Made by a program: the position numbers and the translations under genes. Under the pieces are notes generated by a model. The model was not told the origin of the DNA, searched no databases, and saw only the letters and a program-made list of their open reading frames with translations. 64,000 bases of DNA from Candidatus Thorarchaeota archaeon. Lineage in GTDB: Archaea > Asgardarchaeota > Thorarchaeia > Thorarchaeales > Thorarchaeaceae. Location of the stretch: positions 1 through 64,000 of the forward strand of contig JAFGAR010000151.1 in assembly GCA_016933575.1 (NCBI GenBank), read 5' to 3'. Position 1 is the first letter of the stretch. Each line of letters opens with the position of its first letter. Below are positions 44,088-55,159 of this stretch, piece after piece.

Positions 44088-46675
44088 TTAACACACAATA
44101 CATAACGGTCTATCTGGATGATGTTTCTTTAACAAGTGCAACACCCCCTGATTGTGATGCTGTGGATTTGAAATTCAGTATTGATGGTGTTATTGCACCA
44201 ATTCTTGGTAGTACAGGGAGTGGGACAGGACTTCTTCAAAACAGTAGCTATTGGACTTCTGATGTTCTTAATATCGCTATTCTTTCAAATACAAGCATCT
44301 CTCTTGATTACAATGTACAAATTCTCAATCATAGGTTCCTCAACTCAAGTTCGACCACTGACATCCTATCTGAAGGTGTTGCATACGCCGTAGATACTGA
44401 CTCAAGCGTAAACTTGGAGATATTCACGTACTTGGGGTTTCTCGGGGTGTATGACGATCTTACTCTGAAGATATCCCATCCAATAGATTGGCAGAATTTT
44501 ACCATCAGAGATCCATTCTTGACAAATGTCACAGCTTTATGTATTCTCCAGTTTGATACTATTGAGATTCCCTCAACTCTCCTTGATCGACTTGGTTGGT
44601 GGAAGATAACATGCCAGGCACCCAATTATGCTGCAAATGGAGTTATCCAAAAGTACAGTTCTGGAACTTCAAGTTGGATTGATGAAACTGTTTTTCACAG
44701 CAATGATATGGCTCGTACATCAGTTGAAATAGGTTTCAATGGAGAAGTTCCAGTCATCTCGAATCAAGTCAATTTCACATGGGCTTTACCTAACTGCACG
44801 ACATGGTATGAATCACTGAGTGCTAGTACTGGCACGGGGAGTGCTTTGAGTGAAGAAGTATCCTTTGGTCCGACAAATACAACTGCAGGACCTTGGGGTG
44901 TGATTTATCATTGGTCAAATGGGACTGAGATAGCATATAGTTGCATCACCTTTGACCTTTATCATCAGGCAGCTCTTGAGGTTGTCTTCTCGGAGAACTT
45001 GGAGACCGTTGTTGGACAGCCTGTTACAGTCGTTGTAAGATTCTACGATCTTGAGAATGGTCTATTATTGCTAAATGATGGCGCCTCAATTATTGGGACT
45101 TGGGCTGCTGGTACCATTGTCTTTGAGGCTAATATAGTCAAGAACTGGTGGGAGGCAGATTTTGATACTGCTCTCGTTGGTGCAGGTAGTTTTGAGGTCA
45201 TTCTAGAATCTGCTGCACCATACTTTGAAACAATCCCCCTTGTTGTTGTAATTAAATCCCAATTTCTGACTGCATTGGATGTGCCTCCTGGTCCATTAAC
45301 GCCACTTATCTATGGCCGGCTATATAGCTATAACTTTGTATACTCAATAACCTACAATAGTTCTGGTATTGATGATGCAATTGTTGAGATTACAGAGGAC
45401 GGTTCTGAGTGGGTATCTGTCACAAATACGGGAAATGGCCATTATAATCTCTCAATTATTCCTCTTGGTTTGAGAGATTATAGTATTAAAATCAAATTTT
45501 CAAAAGAAGGCCATGCTAACCAGTCTCATGTGTTATCCTTTCTAGTGAACAAAGTACCTATTGAGGTCGAGTCTCTTTCTAGTCTAAGTGGACTTGAGTA
45601 TCAACCACTCACCATTAATGTGAGGGTCGTTGAATTTGATACCAGAGCACCTGTTTCAGATGCCAATGTCACGTTAAATGTACTTCCCGAAGTGGGTCCT
45701 GTCTATGTTACTAAGGAAATGGTTGAGATAGGTCCTGGTGTATATAGTGCTAATATTACCATGCCCCAAGCCACATCAATGATATATAATCTTGTTATTC
45801 AGATTGAGAAAGCAAATTATGAACTTACGCAAGAATTTAGTAGTTCTCTTATCCCTGTAGCAGATGTCAATGCACAGGTACTGCTTGTCATTATGACCTA
45901 TACCTGGCAAATTGGGATTGGTGCTATCTTTCTAGTAACAGCGATAGTTGGTCAGAAGTTATATTCTCGAAAGAAACAACAGAAACATGCAACAGCCAGA
46001 GCAATCAAGACCCGATTTGATGATGCTCATAACCTCTTGGGTGTAATTATTCTTCACAAGCTCAGTGGAGTTCCAATCTATTCAAAGATATTGAAGGGTG
46101 GCCTTGAAGAAGGAATGCTGTCTGCTTTTATTACTGCAATCATGCACTTCAGGGAAGAGATAGATGCTGGTGGGAAAGAGACACAATATACAATCATACC
46201 AATTTCCGACATTATCAGAACAATCCATACTGAACATTTGATTTGCGCATTTATGACAATCACATCTGCTTCAAAAGAACAAGAAGCTAGGATGATGAGT
46301 TATACACGCGCAATTGGAATGACTCTTGATGATTCGTTGGCCGAACGTCCGACGAAGGTGGTCAATATACAGACAACTAAAACTCTTGAATGGATGTTTG
46401 ATGATTTTGTTGATGGTAATCTTCTCAGAGATTTCCAATTGGGCGAGAAGAAACTTCCTCGACAGTTCAAGAAGGTTAGAGATGTCATTGAAGTCATAGG
46501 TACAGATGGATCCTTCAAACTCATCTACGTTATCCGATCCATTATTGAAGAAGGAGTGTCCGAAGATGATATCTATCTTATGATAATGGAGCTAATAGAT
46601 CAGGAATATATTCTACCAATTTATTCGTATAGCGAAAATTTACTCTCCCCTTTCAACAAAATTGATACACATTAA
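44063..46675 (+). pseudogene. Surface receptor-like protein A, 3' part: Ig-like, TM, longin
   Basis: The downstream 870 codons of the same gene. About residues 1-600 are extracellular beta-sandwich material with many N-x-S/T sites and a unit PLTINVRVVEFDTRAPVSDA of Ig type. A transmembrane helix at about 608-630 (IGIGAIFLVTAIVGQKLY) is followed by basic residues. The cytoplasmic part has LGVIILHKLSGVPIYSKIL and EEGMLSAFITAIMHF (about 650-780), the pattern of longin/roadblock-like domains, and a helical tail ending near 860. In Asgard archaea such folds are linked to small GTPases; a signalling role is inferred. ATG-less start: real translation would come from the frameshifted upstream part. 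Confidence 0.8.
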
Positions 46676-46833
46676 TATCATATAGAGTACTCTATCTATT
46701 TCGAGTATTGCTTCAGGATGTATTATTTTCAAAATAACACAAATGTAATTAGAATATTATGCACCTGCTTATAGTGTTGCAGAAAACATTGATTTGGTGG
46801 AATATCAAAAACTAATGTGTTGGTGGTCGTTCA
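46676..46833 (+). promoter_or_regulatory. Intergenic region between paralogous receptors
   Basis: A 158-bp A+T-rich gap. A perfect 14-bp palindrome ATAGAGTACTCTAT lies at 46682-46695, just after the gene A stop, and may act in termination or as an operator. The ribosome-binding site GGTGG lies seven bases before the gene B ATG. TATA-like runs occur between. Confidence 0.35.
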
Positions 46834-48360
46834 ATGATGAGGGTTACAATAAAACGAATCATTCAGACACTGACAATATTACTTATGCTACTCATAAGCA
46901 CTGCGTGGGTTCCAGAAATATTAAATCTGTCCATATCAAATAGTAGTTATCAGACCTCTGAATCCACTCTGCCTGAATCTCAGGCTATAATATCACCGGT
47001 TCAAGATACTCTTAATACTTCAAAAGGAAAGGTTTGCACCCTTGCCAATGATTATTCTTCACAAGGAGTTCTAGAACCAGTTGGAATAGAACAAATAGGT
47101 TATGTAGCCTCTGGAAATATCTCTGCTCGAACAGATAACCACCAGAACCTCGAATATGACCTCCCACTTGATGTTACGCATAATTGGACCGCAGACATAG
47201 CTGAAGTTTCTCTTTGGAACCTACAGAAGCTTTATGCAATCAATGGATCCTTCTCAGAAGGTTTTGCAGGAATCAATCTGAATCCAAATGGTTCAGTAGA
47301 GTACTATCCTTTAGGTTGGGATGCAAACAGCACCGATACGACACGTTATTCTGATGACTTACAGCTTGCTGTATACGATGACACTGGTAACCAGTTTATC
47401 ATGGTGGAGAACCAAGGTGGAAAAGTAGGTCAAAATGCTTATGGACATGATACAGGAATTAAAATCGTCTGGACTCAAGCTGTCGAAAACGCCCCTTACT
47501 CAGAAGATTTCCTTCTTAGCTTTGACTACTTCTATCTTAGAGGTCCCCTTGATAAGAATCCTAGTTACCCAATAGATGGAAACTGCAGCATCATAGTATC
47601 AGTGAATGGTAATCCCGTATGGAACATGAGTCTTCTTACTCTATCCCAAAGAGGAATTTGGACCGAGTCAGGTATCATCCCAATTACTATACCTGGAGCA
47701 CCATCCTCTTTTATTTTTGAGATCGGATTATTAGTTGATGAATACTTGGAACTCGATAAAAGATGGGACTATGATGATAATGGAATTGCTGATGGCATTG
47801 GAAATGCTGCATACATCACTCTTTATTTTGATGATGTTTCTTTTATAAAACAGACACCTCCAACAGCGGAGCAGGTAGACCTTGAATTCAATTCTGGACT
47901 TTTAGTATCTCCTCTTAGTGGTTCAATGGGTACATATTATACTTCTATCACCAATTCTACCTACTGGACCTCTTCATCAGTGGCTGTTTATTTAACTGCA
48001 AATACTAGCGTTTCATTTGAATATGAAACACGTCTTCTTGCACATAGATTTACCAATTCAAGCTGGAAAACTGATATTTCGAGTATTGGCGTAGCTTATG
48101 CAATAGATCATGGAACCAGCTCATTACTTACATTCTATACTTATGTTGGCTACCTAGGTAACTATGAAGAACCAGAGATGATAATTACATTCCCTATTGA
48201 CTGGGAGAACCTAACAGTATCGGATCCATTTCTCTCGGATCTTACTTCCACCTGCACGATTGATAGCGGCTATCTATTTGTTCCAACCTCAATCATCAAC
48301 CGTTTAGGGTGGTGGGAGGTTAAGCTAGAGTCACCAAACTACGCGAAGTCAATTAAGTAG
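46834..48360 (+). pseudogene. Surface receptor-like protein B, 5' part (in-frame TAG)
   Basis: The first 508 residues of a second large surface protein, paralogous to gene A. A signal/TM segment (TLTILLMLLISTAWVPEIL, about residues 11-29) is followed by an extracellular beta-rich, N-glycosylation-motif-rich domain with the same motifs, such as GNISARTDN, PNGSVEYYPLGWDANS and DYDDNGIADG. The frame ends at TAG 48358-48360, but the same frame continues without break into the next entry, and homology to gene A crosses the stop. TAG is used as a normal stop by smc, nnr and other genes here, so readthrough as pyrrolysine is unlikely. Nonsense mutation or sequencing error are simplest. Confidence 0.8.
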
Positions 48361-48519
48361 CAGATCTTTGACGTTTCTTGGATAGATGAAGTACTATTTA
48401 GAATCACTAACACAACTCGCGCTGATATCACAATTGGAACTACTACGCAAGTTCTTGAGGCTCTTACCGATGTTAATATCACGTGGTACGAACCATCCAA
48501 TATTGTTTGGTTTACGGAG

Positions 48520-51500
48520 TTGATTAGTGGGGGAATCTTGGGGCAGATCTTTAGTAGTAACCGAACCTTTGTATCTGGTTCTTCACCTGCAGGATTATGG
48601 TGGATTGAAATCTCTTGGACAAATGGGACAGAAGTGGCTTATGATCGGGCTAGTTTCGAACTCCGCCACACTGCTGAATTGGTGGCAGATCCAGCTCTGA
48701 TTGAAACCGATATGGGCTTGACTGTCACGGGTGTGGTACGTTATACTGATGGCGATACAGGTACCAATTTACTCAATCCTAGTGCAATAATCACTGCAAA
48801 TTGGTCTGTATCGTCTGTGACTTTTGCACCTAACCCCATAAACAATTGGTGGGAGGGTTCATTTGATACGTCAATAGTTGGCGCTGGTGAATTTCTAGTT
48901 GTAGTTAGTGCCTCTCAAAGCTACTTCGACATTGCAACCTGTGAAATTATCATTCGTTCCACAAATGTAACTCGACTCAACTCCCCTAATGCACCATGGT
49001 CGTCGTCAACTTGGGGTTCAAATGTCCTTCTCACTTTCAACTATGAAGTCTATCACTATTCTACAAGTACTTGGGGACCAGTTGTAAATAATAGTGACGT
49101 TTCAGCCAATCTAAACTGGACTCAGGGATTATGGACAATTCATGAGGACTCTACACCCGGACTATACATTGCAACTCTTGATACTACAGCAAAGCCGGTC
49201 GGAACCTATCTTCTTGAGGTTAGCTTCAGCAAACCAAACCACGAACTAAAACAAATCTTACTTACGCTAATCGTATCACCCATTTCTAGCTCATTGATAG
49301 TCTTTGGTGATCCTTCAGCAAGAGTCGATATCGATGATGATTACTATCTAAAATTGGGTTATGAGGACTACACAGGAACTCCAATTGCATCAGCTTTAGT
49401 ATCTGTAGACAGCATTTCTCCACCAACAGGCCTTTCACATTCACCAATCACTCCGGTTTCTGGAGAATCTGGCAACTATTCTCTTACATTGACTCCATCA
49501 GTAGCTGGTGTTTTCACTATACGTTTCGTAGCAACAGAAGAGAACTCCGAACCTGGAACCACCGTTTTTGTACTTGTTGTCAATGATGTGGATACAAGTC
49601 TCGTTGTTGAAGGTGGCGACAGCTTCGAGATTGGATTGACAGATGTTCTCAACAAGACATTCACATACAAGACCTTCGATGATATTGGTATAGAGAATGC
49701 ATCAATTTCTATTGTCTATTCAGGAACGCCAGGAGCTTTATCGTGGAGTTGGGTTGAGAAGAGTCTTGGGAATTATTCAGTTGAAATCAGTTCTACTCTC
49801 TCTGGAACGTATGTTATAACAATTGCAGCATTCAAGCAGTATTATCAGAGTGCATCTGACTCGTTCTTTCTGGTCGTAAGCGATATTACAACTAATCTAG
49901 AAGTTCTAAATGGTACTGCTGGGATTATCAGCTATGGTTCGGACTTTAGAATGGTTATGTCTTACACTAATGGTACCGGTTATGGGTTGTCTAGTGCTAA
50001 TGTCACCATTGAGAGTGCTACACCTTCAACAGGATTGTCTTGGAGTACCACACAATCTGGCACGGCTGGTATCTACTCGATAATATTGACTCCCGAAATA
50101 TCCGACACATTTACAATACTCTTGAAGGCTTCCCTTCTAAATCATCAGACTCAATTTGTACTCTTTACTATCACAGCCACTGCAATTGCTACTAGCCTTA
50201 CTGTACTCAATGCTAGTACTACAATATCTTACGATCAGAACTTCACAGTTTATCTTCACTATCAGAGTGAAGATTTAGTTGGTCTTGAGGGAGCTACCCT
50301 TAGCATTCAGAATCCCCCATCAGAGGTGAATTATACGATTTTCGAGGATCTTACTGGTGGGTACTACCGTATAACACTGACACCTCAAGAGATTGGTACA
50401 TTCGACATCATATTTCGTGCTGAGCTTGTTGGATACCAGAGTGATACATCCGGATTTGTACTCGGAGCAGCTCGGATTCAAACAGAATTACGTTTGTTGA
50501 GTGGGTTGACATCTGACACAATCGGGTATTTAGAATCAAGTGAATTGACATTGATCTTTGAAAGAACAGATCTCAATCGAAACATCACTGGGGCTAACAT
50601 TACTGTTCAATTGAATCCAACAACCGGATTGAATTGGACCTTCAGTGAAGAATCAGGAATTTATCATATTACACTTACGCCAAATCATATCGGTCGATGG
50701 ATTCTAACTATAAGCGCTTCAAAGACAGGATATGCTGTTGGTTCTGCTCAGTTCATACTCGATGTGGAACCAATTCGTGTCCAAGCAGAACTTCTAACTC
50801 TTCCTGTTGCCACAGAGGGTGTTGAATTTACAATCGAGATTTCCCTGATTCAAGAAGGAACAACCAACCCAGTCACAGGAGCTCTAGTCCAATATCGGAT
50901 GACACCCGTTGGCGGTCTCGAGGGTGCCTATGAGGTAATGACTGAAACAGATCAACCTGGAGTCTATAGGGTTACGTACACATTTCCACTTTATGAGTCT
51001 ATAAGTGATTATCAATTAGAAATTCAGATATTCAAAGACAATTATGTATTGGTCGGAGATACATTCACCTCATTGTTCTCTAAATCCGAAGATGCAATTC
51101 TCCGTATTGTTCCCGTTGCAACAGGAGGAGTCATCCTTGCCGCACTCTTCATTGGTTCAGTAATCAGTTATCGTGTGTATGCCTCACGGAAGAAACGGAA
51201 GAATCTTGAGGCACTACAGGTGAAGAAGCGATTCGATGATGTTTCCAATATTCTGGGTATTATTGTCCTCCATAAGAAGAGCGGTTTGCCTGTCTATTCG
51301 AAGGTATTGCGTGGTGGCTTTGAAGAGGCAATGGTCTCTGCTTTCATCACTGCTATCACTCACTTCAGATCAGAATTCGGAATGGATGAGAAACAATGGG
51401 ACTTCAATGTCATTCCTATCTCTGACATCATAAGCGCGGTACCTACTAGAAACCTGATTGTTGCATTCATTACAGTAAGGTCTCCATCAAAATTCCAAGA

Positions 51501-51915
51501 GATAGGAATGGAAGCCTTTGCTAGGGCAGTAGGCGCAATGTTTGATGATATTTTGGTAGATGGGAGAGCTACCATTGTAGATGAAGAAAAGGTAAGAATA
51601 TTCGATAATTTGTTCAATGACCTTCTTGATGGTTTCTTAGTTGAGAAGTTCAGAACATCAAAAGACGCAGCATTTCCGAAGTCAATGAAATGCCTCGTAG
51701 AAACTGCAATACAACTTGAGAATGGTGAAGGCTTCAAGCTGGAGGACTTGGCTAAGGGCATGGCAACGTGCGGAATTGAGGAGTCATATGCCTATAAGTT
51801 GGTCATGGATGCAATTGAAGAAAAACTGATAGAAGCCACCACAGGAGATAAGCCTGAACCGATTGCACCAGCCTTTGTTGATAGAACACTTCCTGACGAT
51901 GGAAACTTGGGGTAG
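48520..51915 (+). pseudogene. Surface receptor-like protein B, 3' part: Ig repeats, TM, longin
   Basis: The remaining 1131 codons; the frame is in phase with the upstream part from 48361, and TTG 48520 is merely the first possible start. About residues 250-850 are six Ig-like units of about 100 residues, beginning near SLIVFGDPS, SLVVEGGDS, NLEVLNGTA, SLTVLNAST, ELRLLSGLT and AELLTLPVA. A TM helix (VATGGVILAALFIGSVISY, about 866-884) precedes a basic stop-transfer. The cytoplasmic region (about 900-1015) has LGIIVLHKKSGLPVYSKVL, EEAMVSAFITAITHF and NVIPISDII, a longin/roadblock-like domain, then a helical tail. Presumed cell-surface sensor or adhesin, inferred. Confidence 0.8.
49281..51060 (+). 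repeat. Six Ig-like coding repeats of about 300 bp
   Basis: Within gene B the extracellular part contains six diverged units with a period of roughly 97-100 codons. Each opens with a strand such as SLxVxxG, has a central YxDxxGxxIxxAxVxI pattern, a GxYxVxL strand and ends FxLxV. The DNA copies are too diverged for recent tandem duplication, so this is an old domain array. Confidence 0.7.
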
Positions 51916-51999
51916 ACGAAGAATAAAGCAAACTGAGTCAATTCTACATGATAGCTGCATTGATAACTGAAGATGGTATCATGACAAGCGGAGATTATT

Positions 52000-52686
52000 A
52001 TGAGTCCGGGATTCCTAAGTGATAAGAGATCTGTCGTTGCAATCATCATTGCGATACCATTGGCAATTATATCCTATGTGTTTGTGCGACCAATTGACTA
52101 TACAGTTTCTCTAATGGTCTTTGGAGTAGCCTTAGTACTCTTTCTCTTTGCATGTCTCCTTGATACCGCTGATGAATTTAGGAGTGTTCAAAAGAGCACT
52201 CCCAAACCCCTTGTCAAAGGGACTCCTAGACCAACTGTTGTTGAGGAGCATGAGGAAGAATACGTGCCTGCTGTTGAAAGACCTGCTGCTGCTCCTAGTG
52301 ACCTGCCTGTTGAAACAATTGAAGGCATTGGCCCTGTCTATGGCAAATTACTTCGAGAAGCAGGTGTTGAGACCGTTGCTGATATGCTCGCTGTTGATTC
52401 GGAGAAAATCGCTGAAATCTGTGATGTCAATGTAGACCAGGCTGAACGTTGGTTGGCGATGAGTCGTTTTGCCTGGCTTGATGCAATTTCGGAAGAGGAT
52501 GCTGAGGCAATTGTGTTCGCAGGCAAAATTGCAGAACTAGAAGAACTTGCTGCGGCAAATGCTGATGAGCTCTACAGAAAGATTCAATCAGCAATTAATG
52601 AAGGTGACGTCAGAGTTCCTGCTGGCTATACCTTCAGTGTGGTTAAGATCCAGAAGTGGATTGATGAAGCCAAGAGCTTGGTATAG
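52000..52686 (+). CDS. Membrane helix-hairpin-helix (DUF4332-like) protein
   Basis: A 228-residue protein with two N-terminal transmembrane helices (about 8-50: VVAIIIAIPLAIISYVFV and VSLMVFGVALVLFLFAC), a charged linker, and a C-terminal helix-hairpin-helix domain from about 105. The HhH core VETIEGIGPVYGKLLREAGV is typical of DUF4332/RadA-like hairpins. ATG 52000 has GGAG before it. HhH domains usually bind DNA or protein; its membrane tether is unusual. It follows the receptor genes on the same strand by about 85 bp. Confidence 0.75.
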   Translation: MSPGFLSDKRSVVAIIIAIPLAIISYVFVRPIDYTVSLMVFGVALVLFLFACLLDTADEFRSVQKSTPKPLVKGTPRPTVVEEHEEEYVPAVERPAAAPSDLPVETIEGIGPVYGKLLREAGVETVADMLAVDSEKIAEICDVNVDQAERWLAMSRFAWLDAISEEDAEAIVFAGKIAELEELAAANADELYRKIQSAINEGDVRVPAGYTFSVVKIQKWIDEAKSLV

Positions 52687-52795
52687 CTCAAGAGCTACAA
52701 TTCCCACTTCTGACGAGCTCAGCAAATGAACCTATCAAACACACTTCGAAGCCTGTCACCAGATTTGAGATTGTTTATGATAACTTACTTCAATC

Positions 52796-53698
52796 CTACA
52801 TATCAAGACCTGCAGGATCTTTCCAGACATCCTTATTCAGGTAGCCAATGAATAAGGGCTTTGAGAGACCATCTCTTGCAATCCACATGAGGAATGGTCT
52901 ATTGATTACATAGGGTTCAGTCTTTATAGGAGCAGCTCCTGCAAGTATCCCTAACGCAACTGCGCTCTTTACCCTAAACCCTTCTTCATTCATCTTCAAC
53001 TTGGTCTGCTGTAGAGCTTGAGAGATAACGTAGAATGGTTCTTTTCCCTTAGGTGTGATGAACTGAAGGCCTAGAATCCAATCCAGCATGATCTCTTCAT
53101 CAAGGTCAATTTTCGGGAATATGAATCCATCATATTCGAATGGAGTTTCCTGTTTGTTATTATGTATGTTTTCTACAAAGTTCTGTAAAGCAAGCCCAGT
53201 AGGAACTTCATCGACCATCATTAGATGTACATGATCGCCTTCCCTAGTTTCAATATCAATGATATAGTTTGGATTATCGCGCACTCGATAGAACTTCTTA
53301 CCATAATTCGTCATTTTGATTCCTGGATAGTACTCTCCGTCTTCTGTCTGCACAGACCATTTTTTGCCTTTGATTGCCCATTCACCCAAGAGATCCAACA
53401 TGCTTGCAACTCCAAACCCTCCTGGTCCAAAGTCTTTAAGTCTGATCTGAAATCCCCTTTCCTCCAACCACTTATTGATTCTCTTGTGATTGGTATCTGC
53501 TATACTCTCAATCTCCTTGATTCGAGGAATATCGCCTTTGCAAGACGAAAAAATTTCGTTAAGGAATTTCTTCTGAATGTCATTGGTTATCGTAATCGTT
53601 TCAACATTCTTGAGGAACATTTCCGCCTCTCGAACTGCTGATACTATTGGATACACAACAAGTGTCTGTGTCTTTGTTGTCATCGTTTCAGGTCTCAT
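52796..53698 (-). CDS. Short serpin-like protein 1
   Basis: A 300-residue protein whose order of motifs follows the serpin fold from about strand/helix F onward. HKRINKWLEERG (about 71-82) matches IN-W of helix F. SMLDLLGEWAIKGKKW (about 99-114) matches the strand-3A NAIYFKGxW region, and FPKIDLDEEIMLDWILGL (194-211) the LPKF-L-LGM block. TKLKMNEEGFRVKSAVALG (232-250) matches the hinge, and INRPFLMWI with PLFIGYLNKDVW (265-292) the C-terminal strands. The first roughly 100 residues of usual serpins (helices A-E) are missing and there is no signal peptide. The hinge lacks the small residues of inhibitors, so non-inhibitory function is likely. Probably co-transcribed with the small TM gene upstream. 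Confidence 0.7.
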   Translation of the reverse strand: MRPETMTTKTQTLVVYPIVSAVREAEMFLKNVETITITNDIQKKFLNEIFSSCKGDIPRIKEIESIADTNHKRINKWLEERGFQIRLKDFGPGGFGVASMLDLLGEWAIKGKKWSVQTEDGEYYPGIKMTNYGKKFYRVRDNPNYIIDIETREGDHVHLMMVDEVPTGLALQNFVENIHNNKQETPFEYDGFIFPKIDLDEEIMLDWILGLQFITPKGKEPFYVISQALQQTKLKMNEEGFRVKSAVALGILAGAAPIKTEPYVINRPFLMWIARDGLSKPLFIGYLNKDVWKDPAGLDM

Positions 53699-53801
53699 GA
53701 TGATATGCCTCTCTCAATCAAGTTATTGTTTGACAGGGCATCTATTGAATGTGTTTGATGTGATTAGATATTGATTTGCGGAGAATACTGTGCTGATTTC
53801 A

Positions 53802-54026
53802 TTAGTTACCAAAAACATTTCGAGTGTCACTTCTTGCTCTGGCGTAATCTTCTGACTCACCATCGAAGAAGGTAACATCATTTGTCTTTGAGTCAAACAG
53901 CTTTTCAGAACTTGATACGTGTGAAGGTGGATCTATGGGTGGTTTATGAAATAAGCTGCCATATCTTGCCATGATGTACAAGATGATTGCCCCAAAAAAG
54001 AGAACTCCCATGACTATCTCCAGCAT
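53802..54026 (-). CDS. Small single-TM protein with FFDGESEDYA motif, copy 2
   Basis: A 74-residue paralogue of the protein at 38098: one N-terminal transmembrane helix (MGVLFFGAIILYIMARYG), a proline-containing linker and the tail VTFFDGESEDYARARS. ATG 54026 follows AGAGGT. It lies between the two serpin-like genes on the same strand and, from the spacing to serpin-like 1 (103 bases), may head a two-gene transcript. It may anchor or regulate the serpin-like protein at the membrane; this is inference from context. Confidence 0.7.
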   Translation of the reverse strand: MLEIVMGVLFFGAIILYIMARYGSLFHKPPIDPPSHVSSSEKLFDSKTNDVTFFDGESEDYARARSDTRNVFGN

Positions 54027-54089
54027 AAAATAACAACCTCTGTTTAGACCTTGGCATTAACTCAAATAAAGATTTGCTCAACCCTCTCG

Positions 54090-54220
54090 CCCCCTCTTTT
54101 TTCTTGGAAACCAAATTTGAGGGTGCTGTACGCAGCCTTCTCTAGCCTTTAAAATGTGCCCTGTGGATATTCTCTCCATATCATGCCTTGGTATTTCCTA
54201 TGTATTACGTATGTATTGGG
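54090..54220 (-). repeat. Duplicated intergenic element, copy 1
   Basis: A roughly 130-bp non-coding element upstream of the small TM gene that is similar to the stretch at 55160-55298 upstream of serpin-like 2. The best-conserved core is GGTATTTCCTATGTATTAC at 54190-54208, and CCCCCTC and TTGGG mark the ends. It lies between the stop of serpin-like 2 and the small TM start. A shared promoter or leader is likely. Confidence 0.6.
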
Positions 54221-54228
54221 CTTCATTT

Positions 54229-55110
54229 CTACATATCAAGACCTTCCGGATTTTTCCAGACATCCTTGTTGAGGTAGGCTACGAAAAGAGGCTTTGAGAG
54301 TCCAGGTCTTGTTATCCACATCAGGAATGGTCGATTAATCACATATGGTTCTCCTCTTCTTGGTGGTGCTTTCAAGATTCCCATTGCAACTGCACTCTTC
54401 ACTCTGAATCCTTCGTGATTCATTTTGAGTTTTGTCTGTTGAAGAGCCTCAGCCACAACCATACCTCCAACATTGAGGCCAATGAGCCACTTAAGAACTC
54501 CTTCTTCATTAAGGTCAATCATCGGAAAGACAACGCCTTCATATTCTGGTTCGATTTTTCTCATTTCCCTCGAAATATCTTCTACATGCTTCACAAGCGA
54601 TAGACCGGCAGGAGCATGATCCGCCATCAAGAGAAACACCTTGTCGCTTGCTTTGGTTTCAATCTCGATGATGATGTTTTGATTTCCCTCTACCCTATAG
54701 AATCCAAGCCCGTAATTGGTCATCTTGATCCCTGGATAATAGTTACCATCCTCTGTGGACACAGACCATTTCTCACCATTTTTTGCCCATTTGCCTAGAA
54801 GATCAAGCATACTCGCAATACCAAAACCTCCCTCACTAATTGAACTCAGCTGAATAGAGAAACCTCGTTCTTTCAACCAATTATTGATCTTCTTGATATT
54901 GGTATCGGCGATACTCTCAATCTCGTGAATCTTTGGGATATCACTCTTGCATGAATTATAGAACTCCTTGATGAAAATCTTCTGAGTGTCATTTGTTGGT
55001 ACCAATCCATCTGTATTTCTCAGAAACTCCTCTGCCTTGAGTAATGCTGAGACCATAGGGTATGTCACTTGACATCTTGTTCTGTCAGGTCTTTCGTCTG
55101 AATCTGTCAT
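54229..55110 (-). CDS. Short serpin-like protein 2
   Basis: A 293-residue paralogue of the protein at 52796, with the same order of serpin motifs: INNWLKERG, ASMLDLLGKWAKNGEKW, FPMIDLNEEGVLKWLIGL, KLKMNHEGFRVKSAVAMG and INRPFLMWI with PLFVAYLNKDVW. It also lacks the N-terminal helices A-E and a signal peptide, and its reactive-loop region is even shorter. The hinge residues FRVKSAVA are identical in both copies. ATG 55110 is preceded by AGAGGT. It has its own upstream element at 55160-55298. The copies arose by duplication and could act on different targets, or be purely structural. Confidence 0.7.
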   Translation of the reverse strand: MTDSDERPDRTRCQVTYPMVSALLKAEEFLRNTDGLVPTNDTQKIFIKEFYNSCKSDIPKIHEIESIADTNIKKINNWLKERGFSIQLSSISEGGFGIASMLDLLGKWAKNGEKWSVSTEDGNYYPGIKMTNYGLGFYRVEGNQNIIIEIETKASDKVFLLMADHAPAGLSLVKHVEDISREMRKIEPEYEGVVFPMIDLNEEGVLKWLIGLNVGGMVVAEALQQTKLKMNHEGFRVKSAVAMGILKAPPRRGEPYVINRPFLMWITRPGLSKPLFVAYLNKDVWKNPEGLDM

Positions 55111-55159
55111 ATTACCTCTTTGTCAGACATGGCGCCTTATTTTGTTGTTGGAGAATTGA

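Noticed and set aside
48358..48360. TAG read as pyrrolysine
   Set aside because: TAG serves as the normal stop of several ordinary genes in the window, and no Pyl genes are present here; a nonsense mutation or error is simpler.
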